DNA of 19,713 nt from Candidatus Tenderia sp. (GTDB taxonomy: Bacteria; Pseudomonadota; Gammaproteobacteria; Tenderiales; Tenderiaceae), in assembly GCA_030148045.1 (NCBI GenBank), contig JASBUE010000232.1:1-19713 (forward strand). Direction: 5' to 3'. Below the pieces are notes generated by a model. The model was not told the origin of the DNA. It saw only the letters and a list, made by a program, of their open reading frames with translations, and did no database searches. Position 1 is the first letter of the stretch. Each line of letters opens with the position of its first letter. Below are positions 13,631 to 19,713 of this stretch, one piece after another. The position numbers and the translations under genes were made by a program.

Positions 13631-14667
13631 GGATTGCGATTGTTAACGACTCTATGATGGCGGTGGAGAGTCTGAGGCGTGTCATCACCTCGGCGCCCGA
13701 ATACGAGATCGCCTGGATCGCCAACGACGGCGCCGAGGCGATCTGGCGCTGCAGCGCCGATGTGCCCGATCTCATCCTGATGGACTTGATCATGCCTGTC
13801 ATCGACGGCGTCGAAGCGACGCGCAAGATCATGGCGGAAACCCCCTGCGCCATCCTGGTGGTCACCTCCACCGTCGCCGGGAATGCCCCCAAAGTGTTTC
13901 GGGCCATGGGTTATGGCGCCCTGGACGCAGTCAATACACCGGTGCTGGGCATGGCGGGCGATGCGGCGGGCAAGGATGAACTGCTGCGCAAGGTGGCGAC
14001 CATCGCCAAGCTTATCCGCCAGCGCAAAGGCGATACATCGGGGTTTGTCTTCCGGTCAGCGGCGTCCAGGGCGATCGCGTCCCATAAAAACCTTGTCGCC
14101 ATCGGTTCGTCTTCGGGCGGGCCGATGGCTTTGGCCATATTGTTACAGGCTCTGCCTGCCGATTTTGCCGCACCGATCGTGATTATTCAGCATGTGGATG
14201 AGAAGTTCACCGCTGAGCTGGCACTGTGGCTTGACCGGCAATGCGCACTGGAGGTGCGTCTGGCGGAAAAAGGCGACAGCCTGGAGCCCGGCAGAGTATT
14301 GATCGCCGGCAGCAATAATCACCTGATAGTGAATTCAAACGGTAGACTTGATTATATCCCTGATCCTGTCGATATAGCCTATAGACCCTCGGTGGATGTG
14401 TTTTATGCCAGTGTTGCGGAAAATTGGCCCGGCAATGTGGTGGCGGTGTTATTGACCGGCATGGGGCGTGACGGCGCCGAAGGTTTGTTGATGCTGCACA
14501 ACAAGGGCATGCTTACAGTGGCACAGGATGAAGCGAGTTGCGCGGTCTACGGCATGCCGAAGGCGGCCGCCCAGCTTGGTGCGGCTGAAAAAATTCTGCC
14601 GTTGGACGATATTGCTCCTGCGTTGATCGAATATTTCGCAACAAAGAAAAACAGGCAAGAGAGATAA
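13627..14667 (+). CDS. wspF: CheB-type receptor methylesterase WspF
   Basis: The 346-residue response regulator removes methyl groups from WspA and is the negative regulator of the Wsp pathway. An N-terminal REC domain (1-120) has phosphoacceptor D53 in LILMDLIMP. The methylesterase domain (about 150-340) shows the catalytic triad positions: the serine in AIGSSSGGP (S162, with S161 and S163 alongside), H189 in IIQHVDEKF, and D282 in TGMGRDGAEG. All catalytic residues are present, so the enzyme looks active; loss of wspF in Pseudomonas locks the system on. ATG 13627 overlaps the wspE stop by four bases and the TAA overlaps the wspR ATG by one, so translation is tightly coupled. Confidence 0.93.
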   Translation: MRIAIVNDSMMAVESLRRVITSAPEYEIAWIANDGAEAIWRCSADVPDLILMDLIMPVIDGVEATRKIMAETPCAILVVTSTVAGNAPKVFRAMGYGALDAVNTPVLGMAGDAAGKDELLRKVATIAKLIRQRKGDTSGFVFRSAASRAIASHKNLVAIGSSSGGPMALAILLQALPADFAAPIVIIQHVDEKFTAELALWLDRQCALEVRLAEKGDSLEPGRVLIAGSNNHLIVNSNGRLDYIPDPVDIAYRPSVDVFYASVAENWPGNVVAVLLTGMGRDGAEGLLMLHNKGMLTVAQDEASCAVYGMPKAAAQLGAAEKILPLDDIAPALIEYFATKKNRQER

Positions 14668-15698
14668 TGGATGTGAGTGGCCAAGATGATCAGCAGGCAG
14701 CGGATGTGAGTGCCCCGATGACGGCGGCGCGTATCCATGTCATGCTGGTGGACGATCAAAATATCGTGGCCGAGGCGTTACGGCGCATGCTGGCCGACGA
14801 GGCCGAGATCGACTATCACTATGTCAGCGATCCCGCCAATGCCATTAACGAAGCGGTGCAGTTCAAGCCAACGGTGATCCTGCAGGACCTGGTCATGCCG
14901 GATATCGACGGCCTGATGCTGCTGAAGTTCTACCGTTCCAATCCCGAAACCAAGGGCGTTCCGGTGATTATGCTTTCGACCAAGGAAGACCCCAAGATCA
15001 AGAGCGAGGCCTTTGCCCTCGGGGCAAGCGACTATCTGGTCAAGTTTCCCGACAAAATCGAGGTGGTTGCCCGCATTTTCGCCCACTCGCGCAGTTTTCT
15101 GGCGCAACAGCAGCGCGACGAGGCCTATCGCACGCTGGAGGTGCTGAAAAAAGAGCTCGAAGAGAAGAATGCCGAACTGGAGCGCCTGTCATCGCAGGAC
15201 TGTCTCACCAGGCTCGCCAATCGCCGCATCTTCGATGAGTTTGTCAGCAAGGAGTGGGGGCGCGCCGTACGTGACAATACGCCGCTCTCCCTGATCCTGA
15301 TCGATATCGATCATTTCAAGAACTATAACGACAATTATGGCCACCAGGGCGGTGACGACTGTCTGCGCCAGGTGGCGCAAAAGCTGACCGGTACGGTCAG
15401 GCGACCGAGTGACCTGGTGGCCCGTTACGGCGGCGAGGAGTTTGCCGTGGTCATGCCCGGCACGGACGTGGACGGGGCTGGGCGCATCGCCGCAGCCCTG
15501 TGTGAAGGGGTGGCCTCCATGAAGTTGAAGTTGCCGCATGCCCATTCCTCCAGCGCCGACCATGTCACCATCAGCTTGGGTGTGGCGAGCATGGTGCCCT
15601 CGGTGGATGGTTCACCGGAACAGCTGATCGAAAAGGCCGACGAGGCCCTCTACCGGGCCAAGAAAAACGGCCGCAATCAGTTCCAGATAGCCGAGTAG
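14667..15698 (+). CDS. wspR: REC-GGDEF diguanylate cyclase WspR
   Basis: The 343-residue output protein makes cyclic di-GMP from two GTP when phosphorylated by WspE. The REC domain (about 23-145) has DD at 29-30, phosphoacceptor D74 in ILQDLVMP and K126. A charged helical stalk (about 146-176) joins it to the GGDEF domain (about 177-343), which has an intact active-site GGEEF (255-259). An intact inhibitory I-site RPSD (246-249) lies the usual five residues upstream, so product feedback is expected. The length matches Pseudomonas WspR (347). The start codon overlaps the wspF stop (TAATG), with AGAGAG just upstream. No cyclic di-GMP receptor or exopolysaccharide gene is in the window, so the physiological output cannot be read here. 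Confidence 0.94.
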   Translation: MDVSGQDDQQAADVSAPMTAARIHVMLVDDQNIVAEALRRMLADEAEIDYHYVSDPANAINEAVQFKPTVILQDLVMPDIDGLMLLKFYRSNPETKGVPVIMLSTKEDPKIKSEAFALGASDYLVKFPDKIEVVARIFAHSRSFLAQQQRDEAYRTLEVLKKELEEKNAELERLSSQDCLTRLANRRIFDEFVSKEWGRAVRDNTPLSLILIDIDHFKNYNDNYGHQGGDDCLRQVAQKLTGTVRRPSDLVARYGGEEFAVVMPGTDVDGAGRIAAALCEGVASMKLKLPHAHSSSADHVTISLGVASMVPSVDGSPEQLIEKADEALYRAKKNGRNQFQIAE

Positions 15699-15748
15699 CC
15701 GCCCGCAAGATCCTTCCCGCCTCAGCTCTCCGAGGATTCGGCAGGCGG
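15699..15748. terminator. Hairpin-forming convergent junction between wspR and corB
   Basis: CCGCC (15699-15703) can pair with GGCGG (15744-15748) and, nested inside, ATCCT (15710-15714) with AGGAT (15733-15737). The structure spans the 23-base spacer between the two convergent stops and the last corB codons. It has no T-run, so it is at best a weak bidirectional terminator. Confidence 0.3.
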
Positions 15749-17011
15749 TTGTCGCCTTGCCTCCGGGTGTATCCTCACCGTCTTGATGGCATTGTTGCTG
15801 GTCTGGACGATGTCGATGGGATAGCCGGCGATCAGCACGCTGGTGCCGGCCTCGGGAATCGATTCCAGATATTCGGTGATCAGGCCGTTCAGTGTCTTGG
15901 GCCCTTCGGTGGGCAGTTCCCATTTCATGGTGCGGTTGAGTTCACGCACGTAGGCACCGCCGTCGACCAGGAAACTGCCGTCTTCCTGTGGATGAACGAA
16001 CTTGATGGCGGCGGCCATATCGGTGGTGAATTCGCCGACGATCTCCTCCAGTATGCTCTCCAATGTCACCAGCCCTTCGATATCACCGTATTCGTCGACG
16101 ACAAAGCCGATGCGGCGCTTTTCACGCTGAAAACTGAGCAGTTGGGTATTGAGCGACGTCCCCTCCGGAATGAAGTAGGGCTCGCGACAAATGGCCAGTA
16201 GTTTGTCCCTGGTGAAATCGCCTTCGGCCAGTATGTGCAGGGCGTTGCGGGCATGGACGAAACCGACCACGTTTTCCACATTGTCGCGGAATAGGGGCAG
16301 GCGGGTGTGCTGGGTGTGGATCAGTTGCTTGAGAATGGTCTGGTCGTCATCGTTGATGTCGATGCCGACGATTTCGCTGCGCGGCACCATCACATCCTCC
16401 ACGGTGACCTTTTCCAGATCGAGAATGCTGATTAGCATCTCCTGGTGCTGGCGCTGGATCAGGGCGCCGGCTTCGTTGACCACGGTGCGCAGTTCTTCGC
16501 TGCTCAGGTGCTGCATGGCGTCGGTTTGCGGTGGCACCCCCAATAATCTGAGCAGGGTGTTGGCGATGATGTTGACCAGCCAGACCAGAGGATAACTGAG
16601 GGTCAACAACGGTTTGAGCACCAGGGAGGCGGGAAAGGCCACCCGCTCCGGATGCAGGGCGGCCAGTGTCTTGGGCGCGACTTCGGCGAAGATCAGGATG
16701 ACGAAGGTGAGGATGCCAGTGGCAATGGCGATGCCGGCCTCGCCCATGAGGCGCAGGGCGATCAGGGTGGCGATGGAGGAGGCCAGGATGTTGACGAAGT
16801 TATTGCCGAGCAGGATCAGGCCGATGAGGCGGTCGGTGCGGTCCAGCAGTTGCTGGGCGCGCAGGGCGCCGGGGTCGCCGGCCTGGGCCAGGTGACGCAG
16901 TTTGTAACGGTTGAGGCTCATCATGGCCGTTTCCGAGGCGGAGAAACAGGCCGACAGGATGATCAAAACAAAAAGGCTGGTGCCTAAAACGCTAAGCGGG
17001 ATTTGTTCCAT
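15722..17011 (-). CDS. corB: CNNM/CBS-domain transporter, CorB (YfjD, HlyC/CorC family)
   Basis: The 429-residue inner-membrane protein belongs to the family linked to magnesium (or cobalt) transport and Mg efflux resistance. The DUF21/CNNM membrane domain (about 1-180) carries family motifs FSASETAMMS (23-32), GNNFVNI (69-75) and FAEVAPK (108-114). A CBS pair follows (about 200-325, MVPRSEIVGID and VVDEYGDIEGLVT), then the CorC_HlyC domain (about 335-420). E. coli YfjD is similar in size. It is the second gene of the ypjD-corB pair, 32 bases after ypjD, the same pairing as in E. coli next to ffh. It faces wspR tail to tail and is unlikely to belong to the Wsp system. Confidence 0.9.
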   Translation of the reverse strand: MEQIPLSVLGTSLFVLIILSACFSASETAMMSLNRYKLRHLAQAGDPGALRAQQLLDRTDRLIGLILLGNNFVNILASSIATLIALRLMGEAGIAIATGILTFVILIFAEVAPKTLAALHPERVAFPASLVLKPLLTLSYPLVWLVNIIANTLLRLLGVPPQTDAMQHLSSEELRTVVNEAGALIQRQHQEMLISILDLEKVTVEDVMVPRSEIVGIDINDDDQTILKQLIHTQHTRLPLFRDNVENVVGFVHARNALHILAEGDFTRDKLLAICREPYFIPEGTSLNTQLLSFQREKRRIGFVVDEYGDIEGLVTLESILEEIVGEFTTDMAAAIKFVHPQEDGSFLVDGGAYVRELNRTMKWELPTEGPKTLNGLITEYLESIPEAGTSVLIAGYPIDIVQTSNNAIKTVRIHPEARRQPPAESSES

Positions 17012-17043
17012 GGTTGTCGAGTGTACCCGATAGCTGGAGGGGC

Positions 17044-17844
17044 TTAGCTGAGAATGAGTTCCAGCACCGTCTTACTGCCGAAATAGGCCAGCACCAGAAA
17101 GACGAAGCCGCTCAGGGTCCAGCGGATGGCGGTCTTGCCGCGCCAGCCGAACCGCCAGCGCCCCCACAGCAGGGTGGCGAAGACGCCCCAGGCAATAATG
17201 GAGAGCACGCTCTTGTGAACCAGGTGCTGGGCGAACATGTTGTCGAGGAAGATGAAGCCGGTGAGCAGCGACAGGCTTTGCAGGATGAAGCCGAGGCCGA
17301 TCATCTGGAACAGCAGCCGCTCCATGGTCTGCAGCGGCGGCAGGGCGCGAATGAACCCGCCGGGATGTTTGTGGCGCAGGTGGCGATCCTGGATGGTGAG
17401 TACCACCGCCTGCACCGCGGCGATGCTGAGCAGGCTGTAGGCGGCGATGGAGATCAGGATATGGATCTCGAGCGGCGAATTCAGGGGTTCGGTGATCTGG
17501 CCGGCGGAAAAGGTGAGCCCCAGGGCCATCGCCAGGGCGGTGCCGGGAAAGACGATGATGCCCAGGTTTTCGGTGGGGCGTTTGATAACGCTGATGAGCA
17601 GGATGGCACTGATCACCCAGGTGACCAGCGAGACCGCATTGAAGACCCCGAGATTGAGACCGGCGGCTGAAAAAATCTGGCCGCCCATGAGCCAACCGTG
17701 CAGCGCCAGGGCCAGAATGGCGGGGGAGAGGCTTTTCCATTTGCTGGCCGTGGTGGTGACCTGGTTGCGCAAGCGAACGCCGAGCAAAATTGCGGCAACT
17801 AAATACAAGAAAATCGCTAAAGCGCCGATGACTATCGTGTGCAT
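17044..17844 (-). CDS. ypjD: CcsA-like inner-membrane protein YpjD (CorE)
   Basis: The 266-residue protein has about eight hydrophobic helices and belongs to the cytochrome c assembly (CcsA-like) family. The C-terminal part, HKSVLSIIAWGVF, LLWGRWRFGWRGK and AYFGSK, is the clear YpjD signature. In enterics YpjD is genetically tied to CorB in metal-ion export, hence the name CorE; a role in cytochrome c maturation has not been shown for this branch. ATG 17844 is the only start that keeps the first helix; I see no good Shine-Dalgarno. It is divergent from the MBL-fold gene and ffh, as ypjD is from ffh in E. coli. Confidence 0.87.
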   Translation of the reverse strand: MHTIVIGALAIFLYLVAAILLGVRLRNQVTTTASKWKSLSPAILALALHGWLMGGQIFSAAGLNLGVFNAVSLVTWVISAILLISVIKRPTENLGIIVFPGTALAMALGLTFSAGQITEPLNSPLEIHILISIAAYSLLSIAAVQAVVLTIQDRHLRHKHPGGFIRALPPLQTMERLLFQMIGLGFILQSLSLLTGFIFLDNMFAQHLVHKSVLSIIAWGVFATLLWGRWRFGWRGKTAIRWTLSGFVFLVLAYFGSKTVLELILS

Positions 17845-17956
17845 GATAATTGTTTTGATTGATGAAATTTCAATAATGGCACATCTGCGGGTCCGGTAGA
17901 AGAGGCCCCTTTGTCTGCTTGGCCGGGGTGGGTATTTAGCCAGAAAAGGAGTGAAT

Positions 17957-18001
17957 TTGTCTAAAGAATTTTGCCGAAGTGCAGAAATAATAGAGATATG
18001 A
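17957..18001 (+). CDS. Possible 14-codon leader ORF coupled to the MBL-fold gene
   Basis: AAGGAG (17946-17951) is the best Shine-Dalgarno in this region. It lies 5 bases before a TTG at 17957, which opens a 14-codon frame (SKEFCRSAEIIEI after the start). Its TGA (17999-18001) overlaps the ATG of the next gene as ATGA. The MBL-fold gene itself has only a weak ribosome site. This geometry fits translational coupling, but the peptide is too short to judge by composition. Confidence 0.3.
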   Translation: MSKEFCRSAEIIEI

Positions 18002-18765
18002 AGCTAAGGATATTAGGCTGCGATGGCGGGATAGGCCGGGGGCTGAGGACGACCTCGATGCTGGTCGATGACGACGTGCTCATCGATTCGGGGAGCGGCG
18101 TCGGTGACTTGACACTGGATGAAATGGCCGGCATTCGCCATATCTTTCTGACCCATTCCCACCTCGATCATGTGGCATTCCTCCCCTTGCTGGTCGACAG
18201 TATCTTCGAGCGCATTCAGGAACCCATCGTGATTCACGGCCTGCCCGCCACTATACAGGCCCTGCGCGAACATGTCTTCAACTGGGCCATCTGGCCCGAT
18301 TTCGCTAAATTGCCGGTGGTCAACAAGCCGGTGATGAGGTATCAGGAGCATCCCGCCGGCGACATTTGCGAGGTGGGCGGGCGCATGTTCGAATCCATCC
18401 CCATGAACCACATCGTGCCCACGGTCGGGTACCGCGTCGAGTCGGCGGCGGGGAAGTCATTCGCCTTTACCGGCGACACCACCACCAACGACAGCTTCTG
18501 GAACGTGATCAACGGCCATGACAATCTTGATCTGCTGTTGTTGGAGGTGGCTTTCAGCAATGAGTATGAAGACCTCAGCAACAGCGCCCGCCACTACTGT
18601 TCCAAGACCGTGGCGGCTGACCTGGCCAAGCTGAGGCTGAATCCGCAAATCTACTTGACCCACCACAAACCCGATGAAAACAACCGCATTTTGCAAGAAC
18701 TCCAGCAACTGGTGCCCGACCGGGTGATCAAACAACTTAAGAATAATAAGTCGTTTTCGTTATAA
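17998..18765 (+). CDS. MBL-fold hydrolase, class II cyclic-nucleotide phosphodiesterase-like
   Basis: The 255-residue cytoplasmic protein has the metallo-beta-lactamase fold. Metal-binding positions are visible: HSHLDH at 53-58, H138 in PMNHIVP, D160 in FTGDTTT and HH at 222-223. THSHLDHVAFLPLLVDS resembles the class II 3',5'-cyclic-nucleotide phosphodiesterase pattern, and the N-terminus MKLRILGCDGGIG is typical of a proteobacterial group often annotated with that activity. cAMP is the usual substrate assumption; it is unproven here, and another phosphoester is possible. I chose ATG 17998 over TTG 17971 because the beta-strand MKLRILG is the natural start of the fold. It lies between the divergent ypjD and ffh genes, on the ffh strand, and its last codons contain the likely ffh promoter. 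Confidence 0.8.
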   Translation: MKLRILGCDGGIGRGLRTTSMLVDDDVLIDSGSGVGDLTLDEMAGIRHIFLTHSHLDHVAFLPLLVDSIFERIQEPIVIHGLPATIQALREHVFNWAIWPDFAKLPVVNKPVMRYQEHPAGDICEVGGRMFESIPMNHIVPTVGYRVESAAGKSFAFTGDTTTNDSFWNVINGHDNLDLLLLEVAFSNEYEDLSNSARHYCSKTVAADLAKLRLNPQIYLTHHKPDENNRILQELQQLVPDRVIKQLKNNKSFSL

Positions 18766-18766
18766 T
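18737..18766 (+). promoter_or_regulatory. Probable sigma70 promoter of ffh
   Basis: A perfect TATAAT (18761-18766) lies 18 bases after TTAAGA (18737-18742, 4 of 6 to consensus). The -10 box overlaps the stop codon of the MBL-fold gene, and transcription would start near 18773, about 38 bases before the ffh ATG. Confidence 0.55.
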
Positions 18767-18784
18767 AGCCCTCCATTAGGCTAT
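18765..18784 (+). other. Inverted repeat at the ffh transcription start
   Basis: ATAGCC (18765-18770), an 8-base loop and GGCTAT (18779-18784) form a perfect 6-bp inverted repeat. It straddles the predicted ffh start point. It could be an operator or a short 5' hairpin; there is no T-run for a terminator. Confidence 0.35.
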
Positions 18785-18810
18785 AAATTCATCATTGCTG
18801 GACCCATCGT

Positions 18811-19713
18811 ATGTTTGAAAATCTGACGGAGCGCCTGGCGCGCACGGTACGTGATATTCGCGGCCGCGGCCGCCTGAGCGAAGACAACATCAAGGACGCC
18901 CTGCGGGAAGTGCGCATGGCCCTGCTGGAGGCCGATGTGTCGCTGCCGGTGGTGCGCCAGTTCGTCGAGCAGGTCAAGGAAGAGGCCATCGGCCGGGAGG
19001 TGATGAAGAGTCTGACCCCGGGCCAGGCCTTTATCAAGGTGGTCAACGACCAGCTGGTCGAGATCATGGGCGAGGCCAACGAGGAGCTGGCCCTGAACGT
19101 GGCGCCCCCCGCGGTGGTCATGATGGCCGGCCTGCAGGGCTCCGGTAAGACCACCACGGTGGCCAAGCTGTCGCGCTGGCTCAAGGAGCGCAAGAAGAAA
19201 TCGGTGCTGGTGGTGAGTTGCGACATCTATCGCCCCGCCGCCATCCACCAGCTGGAGACCCTGGCCGGGGAGGTGGGCGCGGAATTCTTCCCCAGCAGCA
19301 CCGACCAGGACCCGCTGGCTATCGCCAATGCCGCCGTGGATCATGCCCGTAAGCAATTCATCGACGTGGTGATTGTCGATACCGCCGGTCGCCTGCACGT
19401 CGATGACGAAATGATGGGCGAGATCAAGCGTCTCCATGCCGCCATTAAGCCGGTGGAGACCCTGTTCGTGGTCGACAGCATGACCGGCCAGGACGCCGCC
19501 AACACCGCCAAGGTCTTCAACGACGCCCTGCCCCTGACCGGTGTGGTGCTGACCAAGACCGACGGTGACGCGCGCGGTGGGGCGGCCCTGTCCATTCGCC
19601 AGATCACCGGCAAGCCGATCAAGTTCCTCGGTGTGGGCGAAAAGAATGACGCCCTCGAGCCCTTCCACCCCGACCGCATCGCCTCGCGCATCCTGGGCAT
19701 GGGCGATGTACTG
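18811..19713 (+). CDS. ffh: Signal recognition particle GTPase Ffh, N-terminal two thirds
   Basis: The frame opens at ATG 18811 and is cut by the window end after 301 codons (E. coli Ffh has 453). Ffh binds the SRP RNA and signal sequences and delivers ribosomes to FtsY at the membrane. The N domain helical bundle (about 1-90) is followed by the G domain: P-loop GLQGSGKTTT (108-117), CDIYRPAAI (137-145), DTAGRLH (191-197) and TKTDGDARGG (249-258). The closing GVGEKNDALEPFHPDRIASR is the end of the NG region, so the methionine-rich M domain lies beyond the window. The ribosome site is weak. The divergent arrangement with ypjD-corB matches E. coli apart from the MBL-fold gene between them. Confidence 0.95.
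   Translation, partial: MFENLTERLARTVRDIRGRGRLSEDNIKDALREVRMALLEADVSLPVVRQFVEQVKEEAIGREVMKSLTPGQAFIKVVNDQLVEIMGEANEELALNVAPPAVVMMAGLQGSGKTTTVAKLSRWLKERKKKSVLVVSCDIYRPAAIHQLETLAGEVGAEFFPSSTDQDPLAIANAAVDHARKQFIDVVIVDTAGRLHVDDEMMGEIKRLHAAIKPVETLFVVDSMTGQDAANTAKVFNDALPLTGVVLTKTDGDARGGAALSIRQITGKPIKFLGVGEKNDALEPFHPDRIASRILGMGDVL

Noticed and set aside
17014..17670. Plus-strand 218-codon acidic frame opposite ypjD
   Set aside because: Shadow of a membrane protein gene on the other strand, with Glu/Asp/Gln-rich low-complexity composition.
17044..17844. YpjD (CcsA-like) as a haem maturation partner for the haem receptor
   Set aside because: Its pairing with corB next to ffh is an old conserved arrangement, so proximity to the wsp operon is not evidence of a link.
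18781..19668. 295-codon minus-strand frame opposite ffh
   Set aside because: The plus strand encodes Ffh with all GTPase motifs; the antisense product is His/Gly/Leu-rich without motifs.

Overview
The window looks like chromosomal DNA of a fairly GC-rich gammaproteobacterium. The evidence is protein similarity and gene neighbourhoods that match enteric and pseudomonad genomes: nudF near yqiB, and ffh divergent from ypjD-corB. I see no tRNA, rRNA, CRISPR array or recognisable transposase. Genes are tightly packed, and the longest stretch without a gene is 5378-5883.

Left part (1-5377). On the minus strand are the start of a membrane-anchored Kelch-repeat protein and a lon-type protease gene. 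The lon gene is intact in one frame for 807 codons except for a single in-frame TAA at codon 609. That stop lies between the AAA+ module and the Ser-Lys protease domain. Next come a Nudix ADP-ribose pyrophosphatase (nudF), a convergent UMF1-family MFS transporter whose stop codon overlaps that of nudF, and a DUF1249 protein (yqiB). In enterics nudF and yqiB are adjacent, so the transporter looks inserted between them.

Centre (5884-15698). Seven plus-strand genes form a complete Wsp-type chemosensory operon in the order wspA-B-C-D-E-F-R: chemoreceptor, CheW, CheR-TPR, second CheW, CheA-REC hybrid, CheB and a REC-GGDEF diguanylate cyclase. In the known pathway the receptor controls WspE autophosphorylation, WspE phosphorylates WspR to make cyclic di-GMP and also WspF, and WspC/WspF set adaptation by methylation. 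Two parts are unusual. The periplasmic domain of WspA carries a CXXCH c-type haem-binding motif followed by three HAMP-like units. WspE carries three tandem Hpt domains, each with its histidine. This suggests a redox- or gas-responsive cyclic di-GMP switch rather than the usual surface-contact receptor.

Right part (15722-19713). The minus-strand pair ypjD-corB (CcsA-like membrane protein and CNNM/CBS transporter) is divergent from ffh (SRP GTPase, cut by the window end). A metallo-beta-lactamase-fold hydrolase resembling class II cyclic-nucleotide phosphodiesterases lies between them, preceded by a possible short leader ORF whose stop overlaps its start codon.
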